A stretch of 64,000 nt of DNA. It comes from Flaccisagitta enflata. Lineage: Eukaryota; Chaetognatha; Sagittoidea; Aphragmophora. This document shows, one piece after another, positions 34,843 through 47,176 of the stretch. The position numbers were made by a program, and so were the translations under genes. The number at the start of each line of letters is the position of its first letter. Position 1 is the stretch's first letter. Under the pieces are notes generated by a model, which was not told the DNA's origin, searched no databases, and saw only the letters and a list, made by a program, of their open reading frames with translations. Location: contig OZ231127.1 of NCBI GenBank assembly GCA_965153355.1, positions 30,008,001 to 30,072,000 of the forward strand, given 5' to 3'.

Positions 34843-35195
34843 TACAATAAGAATAATACAAAAACTCATATCATCTACTGATGTCACGCGGTCCCATGGG
34901 CAAGGAGGAGATTGTCATGTTCGGGATTCTGTTGTCTCTGTCTGGTGCGTTTTGTTTACTCCCAGATTCCCTGATAAACATTTCTGCGCGTTTTCGCTCT
35001 GTTGTCATATCTTTTTGTTTCTTATTTTGAAGGTGATCGCCATCAGAAAATCGATAAAGGCGTGCTATCTTTCCGTCCTTAGTTGTGGTTGCCGTTTTCG
35101 TTGTATCGGTCATTGGCCTTATCAGGGCTGTTTTCAAACCATTCGCAAAGACAGAAAGACAGTGACGATAGTGGGACAGTGGGTGTGGTTGTACG

Positions 35196-35235
<40 letters not shown>

Positions 35236-35278
35236 CCGCTTGATAGATAAAAAGTTAGACTCGCTAAACTGAACTTAC
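34843..35278. other. Intron of the N-terminal SK exons; GA tract
   Basis: Contains a GA tract (about 35199-35234) just downstream of the S1 donor. No further exon recognised. The plus-strand frame 34697-35272 has no homology. Confidence 0.55.
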
Positions 35279-35398
35279 TTTTGTGTAAACGTTGGCCATA
35301 GTAAGTTCCGTCTCGACGATCATGAGGAGGATGCCGAGGAGCCCGACAGCCAAGGCCAAATCGCTGATCTTCTTCCGCTTCTCGTACAAATCCTTCCG
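35279..35398 (-). CDS. SK-type calcium-activated potassium channel, S1 exon
   Basis: A 120-bp exon, exactly 40 codons, phase 0 at both ends, between acceptor TTTGATCTTCAG and donor GTAAGTTC. It encodes RKDLYEKRKKISDLALAVGL, then GILLMIVETELTMANVYTK. This is the cytosolic approach and S1 helix of the KCNN family, where the consensus is close to [21 protein letters not shown] then VVMVIETELSW. The conserved ETEL at the S1 end is intact. SK channels are tetrameric calmodulin-gated potassium channels of the plasma membrane that produce after-hyperpolarisation. The preceding exon at 35865 joins in phase. The next expected exon (S2) was not found below it. The S2-S5 exons found in this window lie 18-28 kb upstream on the same strand, so this exon belongs to a second paralogue or to a gene whose exon order is disrupted. 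Confidence 0.9.
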
Positions 35399-35864
35399 CT
35401 GAAGATCAAACGTTGAGATGAAAGAAAAAGAAAAAGAAAGAAAACGAAGCGATAAGAAACAAGAAAATGTGATGAAAGAAGTTTCTCCCCCAACGTTTTG
35501 GTGCGTTTATATTTGTTGAGGTTTTGGTAAGGAGTAGTCAACCAGGGAAGTAAGCAAAGCTTAAAGTGTCAGAGGAAACCAATTCTTTATAAATATGTCT
35601 CAGGAAATGGTAGACGACGGATAAATCGGCTTTTACAAAAAAGGCAAGCCCGAAGGAACAAAGGTGCGTCATTTGACATATGAGTTGATGAACAACTGAA
35701 AGGACAAACTGACGGACAGACGTATAGAGAGGCGGACTATCATCAAGCTCTTAATAATCTTATGTTTAAATGCGGGGATGCTGGTGTGTTATTACAGACA
35801 TCTGTCTACTGATCAGCATCACCTGTGTCCAAACATATCACTTTTTCGAAATTTGTTCTTGTAC
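35399..35864. other. Intron between the two N-terminal SK exons
   Basis: 466 bp with standard GT and AG ends on the minus strand. It includes a short GAAAAAGAAAG run and a degenerate GACGGACAGACG fragment. Confidence 0.85.
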
Positions 35865-35950
35865 CTGAGAGAGTCTAAATCCAACGTTGCCATGTTTAGA
35901 TGGCGAGGGAGATCCTGAGTTTTTACGATTAGCGTCTTTAGATGAAGTTC
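35865..35950 (-). CDS. SK channel, cytosolic N-terminal exon
   Basis: An 86-bp exon between acceptor ..CCTTTTTCAG and donor GTACAAG. The frame enters in phase 1 (two bases GA complete a codon) and leaves in phase 0, matching the S1 exon. It encodes TSSKDANRKNSGSPSPSKHG followed by NVGFRLSQ. The last residues correspond to the N-IGYRLG(R/H) motif that sits directly before the S1 exon in KCNN proteins. The rest is a Ser/Lys-rich, probably disordered N-terminal segment, which is variable in length in this family. Upstream exons with the initiator Met were not identified. This exon alone would not be diagnostic; the identification rests on its phase match and spacing to the S1 exon. Confidence 0.8.
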
Positions 35951-36004
35951 CTGAAAAAGGAAAACATACGGATAGATAAGAAAAAGAAGAACAAATAGGC
36001 AAGT

Positions 36005-36560
36005 GAGAGAACAATCATATCAACGCATCACCACAATTTCACCCTGTCAGACTCATAATGCATTGAACCATGAGTGTATTGTCATGATTTATGAATTTCA
36101 GGCACACAGCGTAATTCTTCGTTTTTCCTCTCTGTGCATTTTGAAGATATCAGGTACACATTGCACACCTTGAATTTTTTTTATCAGTGCATTGCAACAT
36201 TTTCACACTACACTTCTTTGTTTCTCCTAAAAATGCATTCGCATCTAATCTTTTTGGTTTTTTTGGTTTTTCAAGGCTTTCAATGGAGAGATCATAATTT
36301 TTGTTCTCAACTGATTATTTTCTATTTCCTTTGAAAAAAAGATTCATTCCAATTCGCGGATCAGTTCAATTAGCATTAGTAAATTTTCACACACAGTGCA
36401 CTCCTTATTTCGGCTTATCAGCGCATTACCACGTTTTCACTCAAACAGGCTCACAGTGCACTCCTTGTCTCTTTTCTTATCGATACATTACCACATATTT
36501 ATCATTATAGGCTCACAGTGCACTTCTTGGTTTTTAGTCGCTGGCTAAGCGCTTTCAGGT
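36005..36560. repeat. Degenerate tandem repeat, CACAGTGCACTCCTT units
   Basis: Five or so imperfect units carry (T/A)CACAGTGCACTCCTTGTTTCT, ATCAGTGCATTACCAC and TTTTCAC. The spacing is roughly 80 bp. No coding. Confidence 0.6.
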
Positions 36561-36649
36561 GAAAATGCAAAACATGCAGTTATTATTGAGTGCAGTGTGT
36601 AGGTGGGTGTGGTTTTGTATAGGTGTGTGAAGGGATGCTGTTGTCCTAG

Positions 36650-36716
36650 GTGTTGTTGTTGCTTTGTTGTTGTGGTTGTTGTTGCTGATGTTGTTGTTGT
36701 TGTTGTTGTTGTTGTT
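36650..36716. repeat. GTT trinucleotide microsatellite
   Basis: GTTGTT units with a TGCTGAT interruption. Confidence 0.95.
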
Positions 36717-36972
36717 GCCACGCAATTCTAATGAAATTTACCTTCTACGGAAGATCGTCGTCAGATCAAGTAACGATGCATGGACATTTTGGTAATTCTA
36801 AATGACTAGTCACATGTATCATAGCTAGATTTGGAACTGTCAGAATACAGTGTTATTGAGTCAGGGGGGGGGGGCCGGGGGTTGGATACCCCGGCTTGCC
36901 CTACCATGATATTGTTACCAGGCATGTAGATTATGGAGTAGCGGATAGCGCCAAAACTTGGCCTTTTGGCAA

Positions 36973-37031
36973 TAGAAGAAGAAGAAGAAGAAGAAGAAGA
37001 AGAAGAAGAAGAAGAAGAAGAAGAAGAAGAG
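36973..37031. repeat. AAG trinucleotide microsatellite
   Basis: About 19 AAG units; the poly-Glu and poly-Phe frames here are artefacts. A run of nine G residues at 36865 lies nearby. Confidence 0.95.
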
Positions 37032-37036
37032 AAAAA

Positions 37037-37196
37037 CAAGGCCGGATATTATTTTTATAATCCTGTCACGGACGATTTGCCAGTAGCAGTAATGCAAAAA
37101 TCGCTCGGGATTCAAAAATGTGACGGATGGACCGACCTACCGACCGACCAACTGACCAACACGGCAAGGTGTAGAGTCGCGTGTCCGCGACTAAAA
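37037..37196 (+). repeat. Family A element (GTCGCG stem)
   Basis: AACAAGGCCGGATATTATTT start, and GAGTCGCGTGTCCGCGACTA with an AAAAAG tail at the end. A GGAAGGAAGGAT-type microsatellite (37205-37400) grows from the tail. Confidence 0.8.
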
Positions 37197-37779
37197 AGAG
37201 AGAAGAGAGTAAGGAAGGTAGGAGGGAAGAATGAAAGAAGGATGGTAGGAAGGATGTAAGGAGGGATAGAGGGAAGGATGGAAGGATGAATGAATTGTTC
37301 ATTCCAGTTTAGCATGAAAACTTGATGCTGCTTTAAGTGAGAATGGGAGGAAGGATGGAAGGATGGAAGGAAGAATGGAAGGGAGGAAGGAAGAAAGGAG
37401 AGAAGGAAGGAAAGAAATGTAGCAATAACGCTCTGGCATGTCAAATTGCTCACATTTATACATGGTCTTTTGATCAGATTGACTTATCCTTAAATGTTAA
37501 CCTTTACACCTATAGCTAAAAAAGAATTAGACGAAGTTGTGTTTATCTGCTTGGTATTTCCGGACACATTGATGTGTAAGCCTGGGATCGATCTTTAATG
37601 TTAAAAAATTTTTACACTTTAGTTTAGCACAAAACCTTGATGCTGCTTTCATGTTTGGACACATGAAACATGTATTTGCTTGAATTGACTTATCTTGCAT
37701 TGTATTTATGATTAAATGAACTAATGCACTAATGCCCTAAGTGTTGCAATACTTTTGTCCTAGGTATTATAAGTCGCGT

Positions 37780-37990
37780 GCAGGACATAAATAGCTTAAG
37801 ATGACTTAAAAGTAAAATGACTTAAATGACTTAAATGACTTGAAATGTGACTTAAAAAAAACTTAAAATGACTTTAAAAAACTTAAAATGACATAAATGA
37901 CTGAATTGACCTGTGATTGAATAAAGTGACTTAATATAACTTAATATGACTTAAAATGACTTAGGACTTAGAATGACTTAGAATGACATT
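37780..37990. repeat. AAATGACTTA degenerate tandem repeat
   Basis: About 18 units of roughly 10 bp with A-run length variation. Confidence 0.9.
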
Positions 37991-38132
37991 TGGAAAGGAG
38001 CTGTGAGCCCAAAAGGCTTAAAAATGCCAAAAAAGTAATAAGGGGACAGACAGTTTTTTTGGGTTTGCTCGAGATGCGCGGCAATTTTCTTATTTGGATC
38101 TCAAAACCCAGTTTCAGGCCTATAGACTGACG

Positions 38133-38430
<298 letters not shown>

Positions 38431-38689
38431 AAAACGGAAAAAGAAAAAAGAAAGAAAATTTATCGAAAGTATAACTATTGGCAGCGGCAAATCATAGAAC
38501 ATGATGAGTAGAACACAATTTAACACTATCTCAACCTGAAATACACTGTTTTATTGCTTTATGGGGAAGTAGTAATTAAATCATTGACTTGGTAACACGA
38601 CGCGCTGCATCGCGGAGAAGAAAATCAAAGGCAGGGGGGTGGGGGGAAATTATCAAAGGTTATGGAACTAATTACACCCCTGCCATGAA

Positions 38690-39345
38690 AGTTGCCGATA
38701 TTGTTTTTCTAAGTCAAATACTTGGTTTTTGCCATCTCCATGTCAAATTTCATTGTGCTGAGGGCAGATTTACTACAGGTCTCACACAATTAGGGGGAAT
38801 GAGATGTTGGCTCGTTGAAAAGGTCATTAAAAATGGATATATATACAATCCAAGCGATGTATATCACCAATTCATGCTCACTTTATCAATATGATGCGAA
38901 AAAGGCCCAAAAAAGTAAATGGCTATCCTCAAATGAACAAAAAAATGCTGATAAGTGAGGGGGAGACCAAATTCGGGATTGACACGCTTTTCATATTGTT
39001 GGTGCTCGACTTCCCCTTCAATTCCTTAGTTATTGTCAAGTTAGGCGGCTTTCTTTCTGCGTGACTGACTCTCCTGCATCAACCAACTGCATTACACGAT
39101 AAATGACGTTTTTTTTGCATTCCATCTTCTTAAAATGACCAATGTCAAACGTTTTCCATTTTTCATAAATTTACCCGTAAAAATCAGCAATAATCTGAGA
39201 CCCCACTTTCGGTAAAACACCCTCCATCTTGCCCTACATGCAGGAAAGTCGCCAACATCGCTTTGATACGTTCAAATACCAGGTCTTAGCTATCTCCATG
39301 TCAAATTTCATCATGCTGAGTGCATTTTTACTACCTATATTGATC
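38690..39345. repeat. Direct repeat of about 110 bp
   Basis: The segment around 38700-38800 (AAAGTTGCCGATATTG, CCATCTCCATGTCAAATTTCA, TGCTGAGGGCAGATTTACTAC) recurs at about 39243-39340 (AAAGTCGCCAACATCG, CTATCTCCATGTCAAATTTCA, TGCTGAGTGCATTTTTACTAC). The frame 38589-38894 is built on it and is not supported as a gene. Confidence 0.7.
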
Positions 39346-39430
39346 ATTTTACTTTTCCGGCTTATTATGTGAGACCTGTTATATTGCTCATATCACTTTT
39401 CTGACTAATTATGTGAGACCTGTTAGAGAC

Positions 39431-39640
39431 AGAAGGGCAAACAGACAGAAGAAGTGACAGAGTAGTAAGTTAAACTCTTAAATCATGTTTGTTGATCATC
39501 TGACTAAATATAGGATCTCTCCGCCGCCAAAGAGAGCAAAGAAAACTTTTTTTGCGCAGGCGTAATGGACAGACAGATGGATAAACAGACGGACAGACTC
39601 TCTTATAGAGATGCGTTCCAGATTCAAGCATCTTAAAAGA
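39431..39640 (+). repeat. Family B element, 5'-truncated
   Basis: Matches family B from the AACAGACAGA region. It has TTGATCATC..ATAGGATCTC, a GCGCAGGCGTAATGGACAGA block and CTCTTATAGAGATGCG at the end. The last stem is decayed. Confidence 0.65.
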
Positions 39641-40482
39641 AAATGATATGCTTAACATGTAATTTTAATGAATATATCATTTAAGTAAGTTACAATAGTT
39701 GCAATCATGCATTTAAACGCCTATGTGTGTTCACGATTGTCAAAAAGCTCATTTTCATATTGCAGTAAATTATGATTTTGTACAATTACGCATAGGCGTA
39801 ATTTCTGACATCAATAAATACATCGTAAAATGTGTTAGAATACATTTAACTATTAATATATTATTGTCTCATGTATTTTTGGTTGATATCATTGATTTTA
39901 TTGACCTACATGGATCAATTTTTTTATTCTCTTTTCAACCCTTGGTTGAAAATGGCCTACGTTTATATACTATGTTTTTAGACAAATTCTTGTCATCCAG
40001 CCCCAGGGGTGACGGGTGTTGGCTCGAGGGGTTCCCCATTGGGAATCGCACATTGGCATATCCAAAAATGAAGAAATCATAGCAGAAAACCTGTAACCCA
40101 ACCGTCGCACTCGTAGCTGATATCCACTGTACTAAACTTTCATGCCTACATACATATGGATATTCTCCCCTATGATGAACAGGACATCGGCCCTTTGGGG
40201 CCGCTGCCCGAAAAGGTCCCCCTGTGTTCCACAAGATTTTGTATCCTTTAGGGCTACTGCCCAAAAATGCATTTGAACAATGATAAATGTTTTAAGATAT
40301 TAGAGGGTTTTCTTTGAGGTAATTACAAACCTACATTTTAAAATCAACTACGCCTAAGCATCATAACGGTAATCAGCAAAATCTACTTTCCTCGTTTTGT
40401 CCATAGACTGCAAACCAAACCAAACCAAATCTGAGGCCACATATTTCAAGTATTTTTTCATTAGCTTGTTTGTTAAACTTAC
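39641..40482. other. No supported gene
   Basis: Contains a GGGCCGCTGCC-type palindromic repeat (40187-40260: CATCGGCCCTTTGGGGCCGC, then TTTAGGGCTACTGCCC). The frames here have no splice support apart from the exon that follows. Confidence 0.6.
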
Positions 40483-40598
40483 CTCGTACATGCCGTCATC
40501 ATGCCACATGTGTTGACAGGGACGTAACATATCGACGGTGAAATTAACATTGGTGTTGCCTTCTTCTTCGTTATAACGCGTCATGTTTCCAAACCAAT
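40483..40598 (-). CDS. Unidentified extracellular-type protein, exon 2
   Basis: A 116-bp exon with acceptor ATCATTTTTTTATCCAG and donor GTAAGT. The other frames are closed. The 38 full codons read WFGNMTRYNEEEGNTNVNFT, then VDMLRPCQHMWHDDGMYE. Two N-glycosylation sequons (NMT, NFT) and a Cys suggest a secreted or luminal domain. Two bases at the start complete a codon with the single base left by the exon ending at 49963, giving Asn, so the two exons are phase-compatible. The final HDDGMYE resembles the end of PKD/Ig-like beta-sandwich repeats, but this is weak. The gene is not recognised. It lies on the same strand as the SK exons, between the two SK blocks. Confidence 0.65.
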
Positions 40599-40730
40599 CT
40601 GGATAAAAAAATGATGCTGATTATGATAATGAGAAAGATGGACAAAATAAATTGCCGTAGTTGACCGCCAATGCATCAGCGCCACTGCCCAAAAAAGATG
40701 TGGAAGTATGTAAAGCGATATAATTGCGCT

Positions 40731-40733
<3 letters not shown>

Positions 40734-40794
<61 letters not shown>
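40734..40794. repeat. GT dinucleotide tract
   Basis: About 30 GT units directly abutting the minisatellite that follows. Confidence 0.95.
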
Positions 40795-40796
<2 letters not shown>

Positions 40797-40797
<1 letters not shown>

Positions 40798-41266
40798 ACT
40801 GGATAGTGTGACATACATCAGAGAATTCTGGGCTATGTGACAAACTTTGGAGAAAACTGGGTGGTGTGACATTCATTGGAAAATTCTGGGCTGTGTGACA
40901 TACATTGAAAAAAAACTGGGTGGTGCGACATACATCGAAGTATTCTGGGCTGTGTGACATACATCGGAGGAATCTGGGTAGTGTGGCATACATTTGAGAC
41001 TTCTTGGTTGTGTGACATACACTGGAGGAAACTGGGTGGTGTGACATACATAGGAGACTTCTGGGCTGTGTGACATACATTGGAGAAAACTGGATGGTGT
41101 GACATATATCAAAGAATTCTGGGCTGTGTGACATAAATTGGAGAAAGCTGGGTAGTGTGACATACATCTGAGAATTCTGGGCTGTGTGACTTACTTTGGA
41201 GAAAACTGGGTGGTGTGACATACATTAAATACACCGCAGATTTCTAGGCTGTGTGACATAAGGGTA
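40797..41266. repeat. Minisatellite, about 60-bp dimeric unit
   Basis: Alternating half-units GGAGAATTCTGGGCTGTGTG and GGAGAAAACTGGGTGGTGTG are each followed by ACATACATT. About eight dimers are present. Frames on the minus strand stay open across the array (SHHPVF / AQNSPMYVT) because the unit contains no stop, but no splice or start evidence supports translation. Confidence 0.95.
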
Positions 41267-42754
41267 TGGTTTCTTAACAATGTTACCCTCGGGTGATTTG
41301 TTGAATTTTGGTAACAAAGGTAATAGACATTAACCCTTAACTATTTTTGGTAGAGTTTTCTTGGGTTGAGATAGATAAGCTCAAGATTTTGCATTTTCTT
41401 TTAACAATACAATACACTATACAATTTTTATGCATAATAATAACATAATACACATAATACAATATATCAAAAACAGAAATTGACTACATAACAATACTTT
41501 AGTTTATTTGATATAAGATCTTAATCAAAGTTTGAACTCATTGTTTTTAACTTTATATGCAATAATATTTTTTCATTATCATTTTTTTCATGTTATTTAT
41601 CTTGGTTTTGTTTTTTATCTCGATGTGCCTGTTTCGTATGTCTGTGCTGCTTATACAGATATCTCTTTTCTCTCTTTCTGTTTCTTTTTCTCTCTGTGTC
41701 TACCCTGTTCTTTTTCATTGTCTTTTTCCTGCCTCTCTTTTTTTCTTTTTTTTCTATTTTTTCTGTATTGTCATCTGTCTGTCTGTTCATGTCCTGTCTG
41801 TCTCTCTCTCTCTCTCTCTCCTTCCCTTTTGAGTGTACTGGCCCAGGATTGCATCTGAGGGAAAATCATTTTCCTCATCCTCATCCTCCTCATCCTTAAA
41901 ATTTTATCCTCTTCTTCTTCACCACTTCTTTTTCTGCACTTCCTGAAAAATCGATCTCTTCTTTTATTCCTCATCTAAGTAACCTTGTCCTCTTCTTCCT
42001 CACTATAGTTATATCTATCTTTCCTTGCTTTTACATTCTACCAGTGTACCTGACCTTTAATCTATTCTTTGCCTCATCATATCTTACCCCGATTCTTTAT
42101 TTGGATTAATCATCTTATTCAATGTTGCAATATTTTCTAAAGAAAAAATTGTTGTATTGTATTGTATTGGAAAAAAAACAATACCCATAGTAAGTATTGG
42201 GTAAACCCAATACTGATAAGTATTGTAAACACAATACAATACCCAATACGAATCGCCCAGCCTTGGTGAGAGGGAATGTTATTCAAATTCTGTTTTATGG
42301 AAAACTAGGAGTGATGCGCGTAGTAACTAGTCAGTGAGGGCTCACAAGGCCCTTTTCCATTTATTTCAGTTTGGGTAAAGTGAGGGATGTTGTTCCACCT
42401 ATCATACTACTCAGTGCCTAGATTGAATGCTCATGGTCTGGTAAGCTTGACCCTTGATTCTATCCTGTTACATGAGCTGCAAGAATTAATGTACCTGGGT
42501 GATTTGTTGAATTTTGGTAACAAAGTGTAATAGAGCCATTAGCCCTTAACTATTTTGGTAAGGAGTTTTTTGGGTGAGAGTGAGAGGGAATGTTATTCAA
42601 ATCTGTTTTATGGAAAACTAGAGTGATATGGGTAACTAGTCAGTGAGGGCTCATTAGCCCTTTCATTTATTTCAAATGGTATAGTGAGGGATGTTAACAC
42701 CTATCATACAACAGAAAATTTAGGTGGATAATAGAATTTTGGGTTATGATTGTT
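41267..42754. repeat. Spacer between minisatellites with two direct repeats
   Basis: GGGTGATTTGTTGAATTTTG (41291 and 42500) and GAGAGGGAATGTTATTCAAA (42270 and 42583) each start repeats of about 90-140 bp. A TAGTATTGGG-rich stretch (42150-42260) and TC-rich sequence (41640-41990) are also present. No gene. Confidence 0.7.
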
Positions 42755-43311
42755 ACATCAGAAAAAACTTATGTGGTGTGACATACATCGGAGAATTCTG
42801 GGCTATGTGGCATACAGGCATTGAAATATCCTAGTGTGATACATTGAGAATCTTTCTAAGCTATATGACAAGCATATAGAGGAAACTAGGTGGTGTATAA
42901 GGCATAGGAGAATTCTGGGCTGTGTGACATACATTGGAGAAAACTGGGTGGTGTGACATACATTGAAAATTCTGAGCTATATGACATACATTGGAGGAAA
43001 CTGGGTGGTGTGACATATATAGGAGAATTCTGGGCTGTGTGACATACATTGGAGAAAACAGGGTGGTGTCACATACATCGGAAAACTGGGTGGAAAAAGA
43101 CATACACAGAGAATTCCAAGCTAAAGGACATACACATCAAGAAACTGGGGGTGAGACACATCGAGAATTCTGGGCTGTGTGACATACATTGAAGAAAACT
43201 GAGTGGTGTGACATACATTGGAGAATTCTGGGCTATGTGACATACATCGGAAAAAACTGGGTGGTGTGACATACATCGGAGAATTCTGGGCTGTGTGACA
43301 TACAAAATTTT
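42755..43311. repeat. Minisatellite, second array of the 60-bp unit
   Basis: The same ACATACATTGGAGAA and CTGGGTGGTGTG half-units as 40797-41266, more degenerate at its ends. The two arrays flank a 1.5-kb segment that itself contains direct repeats, consistent with one array split by duplication. Confidence 0.9.
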
Positions 43312-43776
43312 GTACACATGCACGGAGAAAATCTTCAAATTCAGTGTTCCACTATCGTGGAACACAACAAACAAACAAACAATTTAGGACAGGCATTTGA
43401 ACAAAAAATCATTTCCGAGTACTATTCATGTATCATTTGCATATATTAAGCAAATGAGCCTCAACTACTTCGATTTGGGTACTGCTTCATCAACGCTGTA
43501 GTTGTATAGAATTGGTGGCTGTAGTGTGATAAATTTCATCCATTGCCATTTTATACAATTACAGTACAAAGATCAAGTCCAAAATTTCCCACTGGATCTT
43601 TGGGCTTAGTCATAAAGAACGATTTTTTTCTTTAAATGCAACGGGTGTCTCTGGCCACAACGCGCTTTTGGCATCTCATCTGACTCCGGAATTTTCTTGG
43701 CTTTTTCGCAATCGTCTTCGCAGCCTCATAATCCCGCAAATTCAAGTCAAGCCCTCGCGCCAAAAACTGCTCTTTT
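43312..43776. other. No supported gene
   Basis: Unique AT-rich DNA; nothing recognised. Confidence 0.5.
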
Positions 43777-44226
43777 TAGTCGCGTGCTACTCGACTCTAC
43801 ACCCCGCTATGTCGGTCGGTCAGTCGATCGGTCAGTCGGTTGGTCGGTCGGTTGGTTGGTCGGTCGGTCGGTCGGTCGGTCGGTCGGTCGGTTGGTCGGT
43901 TGGTCGAATGGTCGGTCGGTCGGTCAGTCGGTCGGTCGGTCGTCGGTCGGTCAATTTTTTTACTTGTCGTTTTAGCTGCGGACACGCAACTCTATGAGGC
44001 TTTTGTTCAACTGATGGTCCGCGTTGGTCCGCCGGTCTTGTTAGCAAGCACGAGAGTCGAGTGGGAAAACGCGTATTCCCGCCTTTGCTCACCCGTCTGT
44101 AACTGTTGGCCGTGTATCCGGCCTTCATGAGCTTTTTGAGCATACGGCTCCTGCCCAGATGACCTTCTCCAGCACTGCTCCTGCCCACCCGCACGCGACT
44201 AGGGTGGCCGTGTTTCCGGCCTTGTT
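43777..44226 (-). repeat. Family A element with another inserted in it
   Basis: The outer copy begins with stem GTCGCGTGCTACTCGAC (43779) and a long GGTC array (43808-43950), and ends GTTTCCGGCCTTGTT (44226). Inside it a second complete copy (about 43973-44127) has stem GCTGCGGACACGCAAC and end GTGTATCCGGCCTT. The outer CTGCTCCTGCCCA portion resumes after it. Confidence 0.75.
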
Positions 44227-44716
44227 GTCCCCGACGAACAGTTTTCGTCGGTGACTATGAAGTAGCAGTGATGTGTAGTCTGTCGTCTGTCTGTCTGTCT
44301 GTCTGTTTGTTTAAAACCCTCTCATATTTTTTTGGAACCAGACTTCAGAATTTTATAGTCTCATGGTTATAGCTTATAGGTCAATAGAGTTTGTAGTATC
44401 ATTTTTCAGAAAATTACTAACTTTACTATCCTGCCTCCATATTATTTTTATGGTAACATTTTACCGGACTTAGGCGATTTACATATGCAGAGGGCAGGAA
44501 ACTTATGTGAATTTTTGTGTGATTTGGTATATAAGTATAGGGTACGAAATCAACATTTCGTGCAACTGAATTAAATCTGAAGTCTGGTTCATGAGATATA
44601 CTAATTGGTCTTGGGTAGTGGCACATGTTACTGGGACTCTAGCGATTTATAGGCAGAGGGTAGTAAACTTATGTGAATTTTTTTTTAATTTGTAAACAAG
44701 TAAATATATTAAATTA
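44227..44716. repeat. Repeat unit also present at 45330-45560
   Basis: CTGTCTGT units at 44280, then text with ACTTAGGCGATTTACATATG.., GAGGGCAGGAAACTTATGTG and AATCTGAAGTCTGGTTC. Versions of the same segment occur at about 44570-44680 and 45330-45440. The element at 44717 sits among these units. Confidence 0.6.
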
Positions 44717-45303
44717 CTATCTAGGAAATAGAAATCTTCCTCGCACGTTTTGAAATAATAACTTGTAAAATCATCTGATTGAGAAAAATTGGTGACAAAA
44801 ATGAGAAGCTCTCTAAATTTGCAAGCCATCTGATGCAAACCGCATCTTGCTATCTCAATGGGTTTAGAAGTTATCTTACATTTAGTGAAATCATTCCTTT
44901 TGAAGGTTCCTCAATTTGATTTTTTTACAGTAAGACTTAATCATTAAAAAATTGATAACTCCTTTGTTTTTTGATGAATTGTCAAAAAATTGGTGACCAA
45001 ACTGAAGAGTTTTTCATGTAGTGTCTTTTTGTATTTTTATAACAAAATCGGCCCAGGCCATTAAAAATTAGTGATCACTTAAAGATGGCAAAAGGAAGAA
45101 AAATTCATCATAAAATTGCTGCGTTTAACACCCGCGCAAATTCTCCAGAAACTCTACAACTAAGGAACCGGCTAATGGTGGTGGTAATTATGTCAGAGGG
45201 AGCTTACATCCATTATTTATTGATTTGCAATCAGCTGATATACGTGATTGTGTCATTAAATGACATGACTGCTTAGGTGGGAAGATTTCTATTTCCTAGA
45301 TAG
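44717..45303. mobile_element. Foldback element, 587 bp, CTATCTAGG ends, TA-flanked
   Basis: TA-CTATCTAGGAAATAGAAATC mirrors GATTTCTATTTCCTAGATAG-TA. Its ends match those of 12685-13301 and its interior (GCAAACCGCATC) matches 1-270. The frame at 45085-45276 lies inside. Confidence 0.85.
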
Positions 45304-45987
<684 letters not shown>

Positions 45988-46205
45988 CAGACACGCGCGT
46001 GCACGGATACCAAGGTGGTGCCTTCTTGTTTAGTGTTTAAGGTGTGCCGTCATGGACTGTAAGGTTTTAATTTTTTTTTTTTTTTTTGAAAAAGAAAATT
46101 TTTTTTGAAAAGAAAATTTTTTTAAAAGAAAATTTTTTTTTGAAAAAAATTTTTTTGAAATTTTTTTTTTTGAAAATTTTTTTTTTTTTAAATTTTTTTT
46201 TTGTA

Positions 46206-46985
46206 TCTTTCGAGTCGCGTTTACAGATAGAAAGCTTCAAAAACAGTCAGACTGTAATTTTGAAGCTTTTTTTCCATCTGTCTTTCTGACGATGTCTTCA
46301 GCCTTGTTTATGTACGTCTGTCTGTCTCTCTCTCCTGGCTCTCTTTCTCTCTCTCTCTCTCTCTCCTCGCTGCTGTTGTAAAGCCTATTGCATAAGAAGA
46401 GTAAATCTCCCGTATTATGCGGTTTAGGGACTGGAATGGCGATTGGTCCAGAAATCGCAGAATGATTTAGGTCTGTTAGAAGAAAACTTTTGTAACGTGC
46501 GCGGTCTGCTTTACTCATTATTTTGCCCATGAGCGCCCAGAACATCCTCCGCCAAAGGCCATGTGGAAGGCCAAGAAGGGGACTTAGAACACGGCGCGAC
46601 TGCATCACTCCCTTCTACGCAGTACAGCTACATGAACCATGAGCGTGTCCCAATTTTGTTGTGCTATGAAACAGAATTTTTAAGCACCTACTACTTGGTG
46701 ATCAATCTAAAATGGCAAAGTATGAGGCTTATAAATAGTTTAAATGAATGATTTTGATAATCTTAAAAAACTTTTCTCCTCATAAATGGCCAGTCTCAAA
46801 TAGAAACTATTCAGATCAATTTTTAAAGTCAGTCAGAACTGAGAGCATTACAAAAAAAAAAAACAAAAAGAAAAAAAACAAAAACAAAAACAAAAACAAA
46901 AAAAAACAATGAGCTTCAGCTGCAAATATACCTCAACAACTTTTCATCGCACACACACAAAAAATACCAAACATATCTAATGAAA
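46206..46985. other. No supported gene
   Basis: CT tract at about 46320-46368. A GC-balanced stretch at 46370-46610 is open on the minus strand (QSRRVLSPLLGLPHGLW, GKIMSKADRARYKSFLLTDL) but has no recognisable homology or clear splice sites. Confidence 0.5.
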
Positions 46986-47176
46986 ACAAGGCCGGATACA
47001 CGGCTACCCCAGTCGCGTGCGGGTGGGCAGGGGCCATATTTGAGGTCAGTGGAGCATTTGGGCAGGAGCGGTATAGCCAAAAACCCCATAAACGCCAAAA
47101 AAGTAAAGTGTGACGGACCAACGAACGGACGGACCGACAAAGCGTGGTGTAGAGTCGCGTAGCACGCAACTAAAAA
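46986..47176 (+). repeat. Family A element (GTCGCG stem), full length
   Basis: AACAAGGCCGGATACACGGC start and GAGTCGCGTAGCACGCAACT end with AAAAACG tail. The stem has one G-to-A change in the 3' strand. Confidence 0.85.

Noticed and set aside
38589-38894. Plus-strand frame of 101 codons
   Set aside because: It spans a segment that is repeated at 39243-39340 without preserving the frame.
40676-41221. 181-codon minus-strand frame with CHTAQ/SHHPVF repeats
   Set aside because: It coincides exactly with a minisatellite whose unit happens to lack stops. No initiation or splice context.
43808-43950. GGTC tetramer array considered as a CRISPR-like or satellite array
   Set aside because: It is a pure tetramer expansion inside a family A element, with no spacers.
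46237-46608. Minus-strand frame (GKIMSKADRARYKSFLLTDL) as a gene fragment
   Set aside because: Partly translates a CT tract. The remaining 75 codons show no homology I recognise and no good splice pair.
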